Source: Adenanthera pavonina (lineage: Eukaryota > Streptophyta > Magnoliopsida > Fabales > Fabaceae). From it: a stretch of 64,000 nt of DNA. Numbering within the stretch: position 1 is the stretch's first letter; each line of letters starts with the position of its first letter. The notes under the pieces are model-generated. The model did no database searches, was not told the DNA's origin, and saw only the letters and a list, made by a program, of their open reading frames with translations. Below are positions 1-11,004 of the stretch, piece after piece. Where the stretch lies: NCBI GenBank assembly GCA_026686845.1, contig JAIVEN010000006.1, positions 37,556,501 to 37,620,500 on the forward strand. The letters are read 5' to 3'. Both the position numbers and the translations under genes were made by a program.

Positions 1-95
1 TGTTGTATCGATGATTTCAAGGTTGATATATCCCCTCTATCTGCTGCCTCAAAAAGAGACATCATGGGGTCACGTTCTTGATGAGAAGCTCTCAT
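1..95 (-). CDS. 5' end of an ankyrin-PGG gene, cut by the window edge
   Basis: On the minus strand an ATG at 93-95 opens 31 codons reading MRASHQERDP, then MMSLFEAADRGD, then ISTLKSSIQ. This is the N-terminus shared by the other ankyrin-PGG copies here (for example the copy starting at 21860 has ...SHEERDQISKLYEASERGD). A stop lies in frame about 20 codons upstream, and no other ATG lies between it and this one, which supports the start. The rest of the gene runs off the left edge, so it cannot be said whether it is intact. The following residues of other copies form the first ankyrin repeat. Confidence 0.55.
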   Translation of the reverse strand, partial: MRASHQERDPMMSLFEAADRGDISTLKSSIQ

Positions 96-535
96 TTCGA
101 TGTTGCTTGAATGGAATGATGCTTAATTCCTCCGTCAATGAAGTCTGCATTGATCTCACTTGAACTGACCTTCCTTCCTCCTCAAACGCACCGTCTGGGA
201 CTAAGCTTATGCCATGAAAAGAAGAGAAGATCAGGTTCTACCATTTTTCCAGTTTCAGTTTCAGATCTTACAAGATTTAATTAACTAACTCCAGGTTCCA
301 AATAATGAACGAAAAGCAAAAAGATCAACAGCAACCACAACAGCAAACACTAAGAAAAACATACCAGAACAACGATTCAAACCAAGCAGGCAAAAGGCAA
401 AGACTAGGATATGGCTGGTCAAGAGAACAGGGCGACAACCATAGTCTGAGGAGAAACAGACGTTCGAAGTGAAAGTTCAAAGAAAAAAAAGAGTGTCTCG
501 GTCTACCACCATATCACGTGTTCATAAACGAAAAA
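96..535 (-). promoter_or_regulatory. Conserved 5' flank / presumed 5'UTR module of the ankyrin-PGG copy at 1-95
   Basis: This stretch carries the block that precedes most copies of the array: a CTCAAACGCACCGTCTGGGA-like segment, a 'cagtttcagtttcagatctt' segment, and a 'ctgaggagaaacagacg' segment. The same order is seen at 24827-25220, 21895-22100, 39640-40200 and 44040-44330. The similarity to 24827-25220 is close to continuous. It is upstream of the start codon and has no long reading frame, so promoter plus 5'UTR is the natural reading. Transcription start and any 5'UTR intron cannot be placed from sequence alone. Confidence 0.4.
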
Positions 536-540
536 TTGGC

Positions 541-960
541 CTGAGTTTGGCTGAATCTCTAGCGCTAGCTGGCCAATAGTGCAGAAGCTTTATAAATAAA
601 AACTTGAAAAAGTACCTCAATTTGCTTCAACATGTGGTAGCCAAATGGAGAGTTATGTTGTCATCCAAGTCGCTCAAAAATGCAAGCGTCGATCGATATC
701 CAATTCCACTGAAGCTTTAACCTACAATCTCTAAGTGATTATACATCACACACAAGCAGTTTCCCATTTTCATGTGCTCCATCTTCTCTTGCGTTCGTGT
801 CACAACACGCGCAGCTTCAGGATACTTTGTGCTTCAATTTATTATCATGACAATCTCTGGCTCCTCATGGTTTGTTTAGTACTAATATATATACATATAT
901 ATTCTCCACTTTGTACTAAAGTTAAGCTTCTAAATTATTTCACGTGTTCATCGTTAGGGG
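541..960 (-). pseudogene. Ankyrin exon-1 remnant with a large internal deletion
   Basis: Bases 541-735 match the intron start and the 3' end of exon 1 of the copy at 5682-7409: the donor context ctcaa(t/c)ttgcttcaacatg, then 'tggtagccaaatggagag', then the region coding the last ankyrin repeat. The match then jumps directly to the start-codon side of exon 1 ('agcagtttcccattttcatg') and its upstream flank. Roughly 440 bp of ankyrin coding sequence present in the intact relative is missing. There is no usable reading frame. It is a dead copy whose upstream flank (to about 1580) is still recognisable. Confidence 0.6.
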
Positions 961-1671
961 AGTAAACAATCTGCCTAAGCATTGGAAGACCATTTATTAA
1001 ATTGCGCTCACCGAAGAGGACTTTGAAAAATGATCAGAGAGTTCAGCAAAGTTCATGTAAATTACTGTATAATTAGACCAACAATCATTCCCATAAGATT
1101 TCTGAAACAGCCATAATTGAATTTAAAATTCATCACCAAGGGTGGGTGTGGGATGAACATTATAATGGACAATCACCATTTTTTTTTCTAAAATAATGGA
1201 CAATCACTTTATAACCTGAAAATGGTCGCATGAAGGTTGTTCTTATATTTTAGCTTAAAGCCATTCAGATTGGGTGTTTCTTCGTCCTCTCTTTCCTTTA
1301 TTGCTATTGATTTATTCTTTTGCCTTTCAGAAAGATTCTTATTTCCATAGTGGTCTCCCTCTCAGGGAAATAGATAATAATCCTAGTGCTTTAATGGATT
1401 TTATTTTTATCTTCAGTCTATCGTCCACTATGTCTAATTATTTTTTAAAAATTCCTCACATGTCCACTAAATCTAATTAACGTTCAATTGATTAATTAAT
1501 TTCAAGTTTGACGATTAGTGGCATGCGCCCACCCAAGACTTTGCAAAGACAATTCACAAGCTCTCTGTTGTTTTTCCCCACTTTTCGATATTTCGTTTGA
1601 AGCACTTTAATCTTCACTAGTCTATCGTCAATTATTCTTTCTACTTTTTAAGGACTCTCTAATCTTCCCTT
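961..1671. other. Degenerate duplicate of the 5' flank of the 5682-7409 gene
   Basis: No gene is seen. Scattered matches to 7420-7945 are collinear: 'ggaagacca', 'caatcattcccataagatt', and around 1515-1560 'gcgcccacccaagactttgcaaag'. The two stretches therefore descend from one duplicated segment. Between them both copies have diverged by small insertions and deletions. Confidence 0.45.
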
Positions 1672-1814
1672 GGAATTCAGCATGTGTTGAATTCCTAGCG
1701 TCTTGAAATCTTTGGGACTATGCTCCAAGATATCTTGGACTGTTAAACATAACTCATTCTTTTCAAGCTTGCTGCTTGCCTCACTTCAGATATTGAGAGC
1801 GGGTACCTTATGGT
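1672..1814 (-). pseudogene. Orphan fragment of ankyrin-PGG exon 2 (5' part only)
   Basis: Read on the minus strand from an acceptor at 1815-1816 (ag then ACCATAAGGTACC), this gives TIRYPLSISEVRQAASLK, a frameshift, then VQDILEHSPKDFKTLGIQ. These are the first about 45 residues of exon 2 in the intact copies (TIKYLLSEPKIRQIARL, then GFTAQDILEHSPK). The linker, PGG signature and membrane segments are absent, and no ankyrin exon lies upstream of it before the copy at 5682. It is a leftover of a deleted gene. Confidence 0.6.
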
Positions 1815-3492
1815 CTAGTTAATTAATCAGTGAGCATGTTGGTGCTGGTGCCAATTAACGGTTTAGTTTGTTGGATATTTGCTTCAGATTGCTGCACGTA
1901 ATTATTTTTAAATTCCTTGCACAAGTTTTTAATATTTGAATTAGTCAATAAATTGTTCCTATTTTTTAGGGAACTAATCAGTTTGTTATTTAGTTGTTGA
2001 TTTAAATTTGATTTAGTGGGATAGATATTGACTATTTCTTAGAATTTTTCAGGTATTCCAAGTATAATATATGTAGCTAAAATGTCATCAATAAATGTAG
2101 AATTCCTTTTGCTATATGTCCTTCCTTTTCTAATATTTTTCTCTTTGCTTCGGTTTTTACTTTTTCCTCTTTTGATTCAGAAAAAACTAGGGAGTCGGCC
2201 ATATGGGTAAATCTGGTGGACCCGCCTGCTTAACTCAGTAAAAGTAATGGGTTGGACTTTTAAAAAAATTAGAGTTAGAATAGAAAATGTGTTTTTAGAC
2301 CCAAACTTGATAAACTCGGAACATAAATGGATTTGCCCGTATTGGGCCACTGGCCAATCCGTTTTTTTATTTCTCTCTCTTTTTTTTTTAATACTAGCTT
2401 GCAAAGACAAAAAACTGTTTCCTATCTTAATTAACAACACACTCATTTCAATTCCAATCTCATACCTTTCATTGCCAATTCCAAATTTAAAATTTTCCAA
2501 CCCTAAATGAAAAAGAAAAAAATACAAACTATTCTACTAATTGGTGATATATAAATTGTAAAATTTAAATATTATTTTAATTTTGATGAATAATAATAAT
2601 GATTAATTGTATTAATTTGAATTTTGTCTTGACACCATGAAATATGAGTTAAGCATTAAGTACATAGAGTGTAGGTTTGTTCTTGTTTTGGCAAAATAAT
2701 TCAATAATAAGTTTTTCAGAGATGGTATGGAAATCAGTGCAGAAAATGACAACAGGAAAAAAAAAAGCAAGAAAATAACATGAGAATTGATGTGGTTCGA
2801 TCAATGTGATCTAGTTCATGGGCAAGGAGAGAATTTTTACTTTATTGCTGAGAACTGTTACAGAGAGCATTCGCCCGAATAAAGACTCTACAATCGCAAA
2901 TTATTAAAACAGCAATAACTTAAACTTGAAGCCAACAAAATCCTCACATAAATTTCGAGTAATTTAAGAAAATCCTGACATAAACTTCAAGTAAACAATT
3001 TGGGCAAGATCACAAACATTCAAGGCACTCAACAACAAGAGAAAAAGTCATATATCTATAGGCACCACGCTCATTACAAGAAAGCTTTTCGATAGTCTCT
3101 ATACGTAGATAGTAGAAGATTTTGCCGTCCTTGCAAGAAAAATTTGCAGCTATAAATATGAACAGAGGATGAGAGTATATAAGAAGAATTCAAGATAGGG
3201 AAGCAAGAAAAAAATAAGAGATATAAAAATCATGAAGGAATTGATAATTGTCACCACATGAAAAGCAGCATAAATGAACATTGAAAAATCATTGACAGAG
3301 AACGAAAAAGCCGTGTCCATTATTCACGGTAGGGAGCTACTTTTCCAAACTCGCATATTCACGTGACCAATATAATAGCCTCCTTATTAAAGTATTCAAC
3401 TTTTCATTATTCAACTTAACTTTGTTAATTTTGTATTGCAAACTAATATTTAATTAACAAGGGATAAGCAAAACATGGATTAATGCATGGGA

Positions 3493-3502
<10 letters not shown>
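1815..3502. other. AT-rich intergenic DNA with possible retroelement debris
   Basis: No convincing gene. A 116-codon minus frame at 2177-2527 has low-complexity composition and no recognisable domain. Around 2755-3160 a stretch reading 'gatgtggttcgatcaatg' then 'ctagttcatgggcaag' resembles repeats often seen next to plant LTR elements; a loosely similar block sits at 9800-9960. No boundaries could be set. Bases 3340-3500 match 8150-8310, the far upstream flank of the gene at 5682-7409. Confidence 0.3.

Positions 3503-3522
<20 letters not shown>
3503..3522. repeat. (TA)n microsatellite
   Basis: An uninterrupted run of about ten TA units. Confidence 0.85.
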
Positions 3523-3523
<1 letters not shown>

Positions 3524-3623
3524 CACCAACGGATCCGGACCATTATCATCATGTACCAAAAAAAAAATGGAACTTCGTTTTTTAAAGTAGTGGCGATTTA
3601 TCACTTTTGATATGTTTTATATA

Positions 3624-3894
3624 CTCCCTCCGATCCATATTATAAGATATTTTGTATTGTAATTTTTTAGTCCAAAATACAAGGTATTGGATATTTTTTT
3701 CCTATTTTATCTCTATCTTTAATACTTCATTTTTTTTCATTTATAACCCTACAATGATAATATAATGAAATATTTAATGAGGGTAAAATAGGAAGTATGA
3801 AAACTTTTTGCATTAATTTCAGTTGAAAAAATGATTTTCTTAATATGTGTATATGTAATTGATATAAAATACCTTATAATATGAACGGAGGAAG
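3624..3894. mobile_element. Stowaway-like MITE, family 1
   Basis: A 271 bp element flanked by TA on both sides (3622-3623 and 3895-3896). The left end is CTCCCTCCGATCCATATTA and the right end reads TATGAACGGAGGAAG, forming an inverted repeat. The next bases also pair (TAAGATATTTTGTAT against ATAAAATACCTTATA). It has no coding capacity. A diverged relative lies at 49457-49722. TA target duplication and the CTCCCTCC terminus are the hallmarks of Tc1/mariner-type Stowaway elements. Confidence 0.8.
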
Positions 3895-4067
3895 TATGTA
3901 ATTATCTATTATGTACCCCTTGACTTTTGTTTCCAGATATAGAGACAGTTTTATTTTCATGTCTGAACCTATCACGTGTGTGTTTGAAGGTTGACTACAC
4001 CATAGAGATGCGACTACAAAATTGGCACAGATTACTGAACACCAATGAATTCCAGTTGAAATTATTA

Positions 4068-4331
4068 CTCCCTCTGGTCCTTAATATAAGATCATTTTAA
4101 CCAAATCACGTGAATTAAAAAGAGGAGTTAAAACTAATTAATTACCTCGATTTCTCCAAAAATCCTAACATTTTTTCTAAAGTACCCTTATTTAATCTCT
4201 CTCTCTTTCTCTTTAGATACATTAAATAGGGGCATTTTTTAGAAATGTATAATAAATACCATCTCATATATTGTAAAGGGTCTTATATTTAGGACCAAGC
4301 CAAAAGATCCTATATATAGGACCGGAGGGAG
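4068..4331. mobile_element. Stowaway-like MITE, family 2, copy 1
   Basis: A 264 bp element between TA dinucleotides (4066-4067, 4332-4333). Ends are CTCCCTCTGGTCCTTAATA and its inverted counterpart ...TATAGGACCGGAGGGAG. The interior has a polar signature: 'aaccaaatcacgtgaatt' near the left end and 'aataaataccatctc' near the right end. Copy 2 lies 53 bp downstream in the same orientation. Confidence 0.85.
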
Positions 4332-4383
4332 TAATTCACAGTAACACAATTATACCCAAAACATTGATACAGTAATTATGTTA

Positions 4384-4647
4384 CTCCCTCTGGTCCTATA
4401 TATAAGACCATTTTAACCGAATCACGCGAATTAAGAAAGAGAGTTAAAACTAATTAACTACCTCGATTTCTCCAAAAATTTCAACCTTTTTCCAAAACTA
4501 CCCTTATTTAATCTCTCTCTTTTTCTCTTTGAATACATTAAATAGGGGTTTTTTTTGGAAATACATAATAAATACCACCTCGTATATTGTAAAGGATCTT
4601 ATATTTAGGACCAAGACAAAAGGTCCTATATATAGGACCGGAGGGAG
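4384..4647. mobile_element. Stowaway-like MITE, family 2, copy 2
   Basis: A 264 bp element with TA flanks at 4382-4383 and 4648-4649. It is very similar to copy 1 throughout and lies in the same orientation. Short open frames crossing its right end are artefacts of the element and not genes. Confidence 0.85.
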
Positions 4648-4858
4648 TATGTACTTGTTAAGTTTTAATTTGCTGTCTGGTCTGGTCACAGTATTACTGG
4701 GTAGCTCTCAAAGCGGCTATCACGGTGTCCTTAAAGCTGATAAAGGTATGAATCTAACGTTGGAATATCCAATCGTCAATTGATCATCAACTTCCACTTA
4801 AGAAACCAACAATTGAAAATATTCCCTCCATTTCACAACTTTTATTCTTAAAGTTTTT

Positions 4859-4884
4859 CACACACACACACACACACACACACA
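4859..4884. repeat. (CA)n microsatellite
   Basis: A run of about 13 CA units. It lies about 25 bp after 'attccctccatttcacaac', which may be the eroded left end of another MITE; a matching right end was not found. Confidence 0.85.
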
Positions 4885-5196
4885 TATCAAAAAATTATTA
4901 ATTGATGTAAAATTTTATCATACATTAACAAAAATACCTTATTTAATTAAGTTGTTTTATAATTAAGAGAAAAAATGATTAATAGTAATAAATAGGGATA
5001 TAGTTGAAAAAAAAATAAATCAGGCATTGAAATTCTAAAACAACATGAGTTTTGAAACAAAATAAAAATCTTAAGGACGTGCACTTTGAAACCAAGGGGA
5101 AAAATCCCTATGGAAATGTCAAAGTTGAACACTCCCTATTAATTTTCTTAGTTACACCCAAGAAAAAAAACTTGAAACTTGAAACCTTAACTATTA

Positions 5197-5460
5197 CTTC
5201 CTCCGGTCCTATATATAGGACATTTTGTCTTGATTCTGAATATAAGACCCTTTATAATATACGAGATAGTATTTATTATCCATTTCCAAAAAATGCCCCA
5301 ATTTAATATATCCAAAGAGAAAAATAGAAAGATTAAATAAGGATAATTTTGGAAAAATGTTGGAATTTTTGGAGAAATCGAGTTAGTTAATTAGTTTTAA
5401 CTCTCTTTCTCAATTTGCGTGATTTAGTTAAAATAATCTTATATTAAGGATTAGAGAGAG
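5197..5460. mobile_element. Stowaway-like MITE, family 2, copy 3 (inverted)
   Basis: A 264 bp element between TA at 5195-5196 and 5461-5462. The interior signature 'gcgtgatttagtta' lies at the right end, so it is inverted relative to copies 1 and 2. The right terminus is eroded to GATTAGAGAGAG. It sits about 220 bp beyond the 3' end of the ankyrin-PGG gene at 5682-7409. Confidence 0.8.
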
Positions 5461-5681
5461 TATGTAGAATCTATTCAACGGTTGCTCTCATTAATTAAAC
5501 TTCAAACACGCAACAATAAAAGCAAATGTTTTACAAATTCTAAGCACATTTACAACAGTAGTTTTGAAGAGGTAACAGTACTAGTCCTCTACCAAGAAGT
5601 TACAAAACATGTAGTAACAATAATCTAAGAAACAATTCTGATGTTTGAAGCTACTTAAAGAAAGAACAAAACACATTAATC

Positions 5682-7409
5682 TCATATATTTTCGTTGCCG
5701 ATCCTTGGATGAAGTAACGTTTGATGCTTCGATTTTTTCATCTTTTTCTTCACTAACCACATAATAAAGCGCAATGTTATAAGCAAAGCAGCAACACCAA
5801 GAAATCCAATCCAAGTCCAAAGTGATACTCTAACCATTTTCCAAGCTGAGAAAAAAAGTTCACCACCTGGAGTCGCCAGGTAAAGACCGTTAATGTAGGT
5901 GAGTGTCAGGAATGTGAGAGTAATACACATAGATATCGATAACATCCATATCACAGCTTTATGCTTCAGAGGTACTCCACTTATGAGTATGAGGATGACA
6001 GTGAGAGACGCAATGAAAGCTATCGTATTGTACTTTAGGTAGGGATGAAATAAAGTTACGTATCTAATCGCTGATACTGCATCTCCAGGGCATGCAGAGG
6101 TACCATAAAAGTCAAAGCAATCGAAGGGTTTCTCCTTGTCTAAAGATATGCCTTGCTGAACGAAGCCACCTGGAGGGTTATTAACCGCTTGAAAGGTTAT
6201 GGTTGAGATGACCGTCGCCACAAGACTCAAATTGCCTCTCATCTCTTCTAACCATTTGCCATTATGTTTCAAGTTACTTTCCATAATCCTTAAAATCTTT
6301 CCCCAACCCTTCTCCTGATCAGTAGTAATTGTTGATGGTGGTGGCTAAGGAGGAGTTTCCATTTTTCTGTTTTCAATCTCTTTGATGCTAGAGTTCATCA
6401 ATATGTGTTGCTTGTGAATGCTGTTGAAGAACTTCATGTGATCTGTAAAACCTGCATCATTTTCCGAGCTTACGGCTTCTCTTATTTTTGGGATTGAAAG
6501 CAGGAACTTTATGATCTAAACGGTAAACAACATGTCAGTGTATTGTTTGAGTCCAACAAGGTTAGATAACCATAAATAAAAGAGGAAAAGAGGGAGCTAG
6601 TAAAAAATATAAAGAATGATGTGAGCGGAGAAGTGATTATATGCAAGTTAAAATTAGACATGTTTTTCCATGTATATAATGCATGACATTTGAGGAAAGA
6701 ACATTTAGCTTATAAATCAAAAAGCGGCTCGAGTTTGGTTGAATCTCTAAAGCTAGCTAATAGTAAAACAGTTTTATAATAATAAACATAATAAAGGTAC
6801 CTCAACTTTCTTCAACATGGTAGCCAAATCCAGAATGGTGTTGCCATCCAAGTCTCTTGAATTGAGAAGCATGCAGGCTTTGATATCCAATTCCACCAAA
6901 GCTTTAAGAATCTCCTGGTGGTTGTATATCACACACAAGTGGAAAATAGTTTTCCCCTCATCAAGGATCCTCAAAGACTCTGGCTTTACTCTAATTAGCT
7001 CCAACACAACATATGTTCTCCCTCTTATAACTGCATAGTGCAAGAGAATTCTACCTCCTTGATCAGGAATCAAGCATGCATGGTCACAAGCTAGCAATAA
7101 CTCCTTCACGATGTCGATGTGGCCTTCTGCAGAAGCCAAGTGGAGGGCTGTGCTTCGGAAGGAGTCTAACTCAAGGGCAAGTTTGGGTTTGTGAGTAAGA
7201 AGGGCTTTAGAGAACTCAAGGTCGCCGAGTAAAGCAGATATGTGCAAAGGAGTTTCAATGAAGATAGTTCGCGAGCTAATTTTGTACAAGATTAGTGGGT
7301 CTTGCTGTATTAGTGTGTTTAAAACTGAGACACACCCTTTGTATGATGCCTCATAAAGAACTGTCATTTTCTCTTCTTCATGGTGATGGTGAGCAGTTTC
7401 CATTTTCAT
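5682..7409 (-). pseudogene. Ankyrin-repeat/PGG-domain membrane protein gene with one in-frame stop
   Basis: Exon 1 is 6801-7409 (203 codons, ATG at 7409; donor GAG|GTACC) with about five ankyrin repeats: TPLHISALLGD, TALHLASAEGH, LLHYAVIRGR, FHLCVIYNHQ and GNTILDLA. Exon 2 starts at 6515 after an acceptor (ccgtttag) and ends at a TGA at 5682. It carries WLEEMRGNLS, then NPPGGFVQQG, and four hydrophobic segments, as expected for a PGG-domain protein. A TAG at 6345-6347 lies in frame where the sister at 14.6 kb has CAA. Reading through it would give about 480 aa; stopping there gives a 259-aa ankyrin protein with no membrane part. Otherwise the frame is open, so decay is recent, or the short product is used. 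A family role in immunity or stress signalling (ACD6, BDA1, ITN1) is known; its role here is inference. Confidence 0.7.
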
Positions 7410-8731
7410 GAGCTCCGACTCTTGCGTTCATGCAGAATGCAAGTTCAGGATAAGCTGTGCTCCAATTTATTATGACAGTCTCTGGCTCTTCATGGTTTCT
7501 TTAGTGATATATTCTCCACTATACTAAAGTTAATTTCTAAATTATTTCACGTGGCCACCATTAAAGAGTAAAGAATCTACTTAAGGATTGGAAGACCAGC
7601 ACCAATTTGAGCTTTCACCCAATAATAAATAAGATGGTCCTAGTAAGAAGTTTTCCCATGTGATTTAGTAAGGTCAATGCAATTTAATCTTTAATGCATA
7701 ATTAAATCAGCAATCATTTTTCATCCAATAAGATTGTTTAATAGCGCCATAGATGATCTTATTAATTTTACTTCAATCTTTAGTCGTGTATTGTCCACTG
7801 TCTAATTGACTTTTAAAAATTGTTCACATGTCTTTCAGTTGGTAAAAAGTATCATTTAACTCTTGAGCTTTCAAGTTTGAATATATTAGCGGTGTTCGCC
7901 CACCCAATAAGACTCTGCAAAACGAATTCACAAGCACTTTTTTCCTTTATCATTTTAAAATTGTTTCTATCTATGAAGACATTGATAATTTATTCAAGCG
8001 GACAGTATGATCCTTTCAAGTATCAGGTAACTCACCAACATTATAAAGTTAAAGAATTATTTATGGAAATGAAAATGATAGAGTATTGCATTTGAAAAAT
8101 AATACACAGGTACACAAACACGCACAAAATATCTATTATTAGTTACCAAACTCGCATGCCATGTGACCGACAGCCTCTTTATGAAAGTATTCAACTTAAC
8201 TTTGTTAATTTTGTACTGCCAGCTTGTGAGAAACAACTAATACTTAATTAATAAAGGGAATAAGCTTCACGTGGACATAATGCATGGTGATGTATATGTT
8301 TATATCACCAAAGAATATTAATTCTCATTAACATTTATTTAGTGGGTTTGGCAAATGTGCCTATGGCTTTTTAAGATTTTCTTAATTATCCCAAAAGTCT
8401 AAACTTTTGTATGTCTTATATTCAAATATTAAATAAATACTAATTGCTTAATTAGCACTTAATAAATATTTGTCAGGTTGCAGAGAGACGCCCTAAAGAA
8501 CTAAGCTTCCATTGAAAGTTTAGTACTTGAACTCTTTTTTGGGTAAATTAAGAACCATATAATTTTCTTTTGAATTATATGCTATTTTATTTTATTTTCA
8601 AAAAATTTAAATATCTAATATAGGCCCTCATGTAATGATGTTACACAAGACAAAGCACTCCGCAAGCAATATAACAATAATCTGGAAAATTAACCACAAT
8701 GTTTGTCACTAGTCAAATAGCATACACCATA
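7410..8731. other. Intergenic DNA upstream of the 5682-7409 gene
   Basis: Contains the upstream flank of that gene: bases 7420-7945 pair with 961-1580, and 8150-8310 with 3340-3520. No other gene is seen. The 91-codon plus frame at 7820-8095 has no recognisable domain and lies in the duplicated flank. Confidence 0.4.
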
Positions 8732-9231
8732 TTATATAAAGTACGATTCGTGTTCGTTCCTTGAACGCGTAAGTTCCGTCAGATGCATAATTAGCTTGAT
8801 GCATTTCATCACCAGCCAAGACAAAAATCTCAGTGTGATGAGCACACCAGCGAGCCCGAGCAATCCAATCCAAATCCAAAGCGATGCATCAAACAATTTC
8901 TGAGCTGAATCACAAAAATGTTGTGGGAGCGCAAGAAGAACGCCATAAATGTAGGCAGATACTAGAACCGTGAGAGAGATACACATGCCTATAGATAATA
9001 TGCAGATCACAGCATTATTCTTGAGAGGAATCCCACTCACAAGCAAGAGTGTCAGACTGAGAGATGCAATGAAAGAAATGGAGTTGCATATTAGGTAAGA
9101 GATTAATCGTTGTGGGAATAGAAATGCTGACAATGCTGGCCTGGACATGCAATATGACCATCTTGCAGCTTTAAGCACGCGAAGGAGTCATCTGACTGCG
9201 AACTGTTTGACGAAATGCCTTAATGAAAAAA

Positions 9232-11004
9232 TACACCAACAGGGGTGAATAGGTGTTTTTACAAATTTATATTTAAATATAGATAACTTAGATTCAAAAG
9301 TAGCTATGAAAACTAATTATTAGATTATTTTTTTTTATTTTAAAAACTTTAAATTCTAAATAAATATGACTTACCAAAATACCTTAGTAGCTACTCCCTC
9401 CGGTCCTATATATAGGATCTTTTGCCTTAGTCCTAAATATAAGATCCTTTACAGTGTACGAGGTGGTATTTATTATGCATTTCCAAAAAAATGCCCCTAT
9501 TTAATGCATTCAAAGAGAAAAAAAGAGAGATTAAATAAGGGTAGTTTTGGAAAAATGTTGAAATTTTCGGAGAAATTGAGGTAGGTAATTAGTTTTAACT
9601 TCTTTTCTTAATTAGCGTGATTCGGTTAAAATGGTCTTATATATAGGACCAGAGGGAGTATTAATAATAGAAAATAAATCAATTCAAAAGCAACAAGAAT
9701 TAAAACAAAGCTAGGCAGCAAGACACAATATGACAATATAACAGAAAATTAAAATTTAAAATAAAAGAGAAGAGATAAGAAACATTCACACCAAGCAAAT
9801 TATCCTGGTTTGGTCATCTGAGACCTACATCCACTCCTCTTGTATCACAAGTGATTTTTCTTCACTATGGGATCAACAAATTACACTGAATGGTTTCCAC
9901 GCTTACTACTAACTTATCTCTACTGGTCACTCAGATTTTATACTAGTACTTACTAGGTTTATCAGCTCACCCTCAAGCTGACTTCCTCACACAGGAAGAT
10001 TTTTCACTTAGAGTATATAAAAAGAACCCTAAAAGGGGTTATAGATAAAGTTCAATAGATACTCTCAAAAGCAAATAAAACCAGAATCAAAGAAAGATGA
10101 GAATGTATTACACTATTATATTTTTGCTCTGTTTTTCTATATCACCTTCTCCACGATGCCTCTTTTTATACTAGTTGGATTTTTGCCCGTTAAAGTTGCC
10201 TTCAATGACAGAACTGTTGAACCCAATCTTCAGAAATCTTCATTGTCAATTTTCATATCAGCTTCTTCTCTCAATCAAGAATCATATAAGGAAAAGAGAC
10301 ATTGGAAAAAATAGAAGAAATATATAATTGCAGACACCCAATTCCTTCCTTCTTTCGGTGATATGCATCTCTTTAAATGAATGAGAGCAAGAAAAAAATT
10401 CTTTTTTATCGTTGAGAGATGGTTGCCGCACCTTTTGCAATTTCCTTCCTTTTAACCCTTCGGCGCTTTGAGTTCAGTAGATAAAAACCTGATTGTGTCA
10501 AGGGCTCCAAAATAGATTCGTCCAATATCTTTTGATGCTATTTTTTAATGTCAAATTGACTAATGGATTAAAATGGCCAAGACCCCTTTTTTTTAATAGA
10601 GGAAACACGTAAAGAATACGTATTGTTCTCATAAGCCTTAAAAAATATATGTATAATTTTTAAAGTTCATCAGTCACAATATTTTGGAGGAGGAAAAATA
10701 AAATTTGTTTAATCATATCCTTTTTTTTATTGGTTCATGAAAGCTCAAATAAATATATAATTATATTTTTTGCATCCAAAAGATATGAATTTTCTTTATT
10801 ATTTAGATATATCAATTTTCATATAAATCCCAACATTACTTGGATATTTGTGTTTCAACAAAATAAGTCCAAATAATTATTTTAAGAAGGCCAATTTAAA
10901 ATAAGTTCTCAAAGTAAATTATTTTAAAAATATTTAAAATTTATTTTTGTTATCATCAAAATATTCTATGAAACCTTGAGACCAATAGTCAACAGATAAT
11001 AATA
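9232..11004. mobile_element. Insertion interrupting the PGG exon; type not identified
   Basis: This block separates two parts of one exon that are contiguous in all sister genes. It contains a Stowaway-like MITE (9394-9658). The remainder includes 'tggtttggtcatctgagac' followed by 'ctacatccactcc', wording that recalls repeats near plant LTR elements. No reverse transcriptase, transposase or clear terminal repeats were seen and the exact ends are uncertain. It may be several nested insertions. Confidence 0.4.
9394..9658. mobile_element. Stowaway-like MITE, family 2, copy 4 (inverted)
   Basis: A 265 bp element with TA flanks at 9392-9393 and 9659-9660. The ends are CTCCCTCCGGTCCTATATA and TATATAGGACCAGAGGGAG, the best-preserved inverted repeat of the family. 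The orientation is as in copy 3. It is nested inside the insertion that splits the PGG exon. Confidence 0.88.

Noticed and set aside
735..965. 76-codon plus frame
   Set aside because: It is antisense to the ankyrin exon remnant and its flank, with no domain and no relative in the intact copy.
2177..2527. 116-codon minus frame and 87-codon plus frame as a possible gene
   Set aside because: Low-complexity Phe/Leu/Ser composition, no motif, no splice support; likely chance frames in AT-rich DNA.
2755..3160. Retrotransposon or SINE
   Set aside because: Some words look familiar from plant repeats ('gtggttcgatcaatg'), but no termini, target duplication or internal motif could be shown, so only noted as possible debris.
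4529..4783. 84-codon plus frame and overlapping 61-codon minus frame
   Set aside because: Both lie across the right end of a Stowaway-like MITE; similar frames occur in the other copies of the element (for example at 9366-9584).
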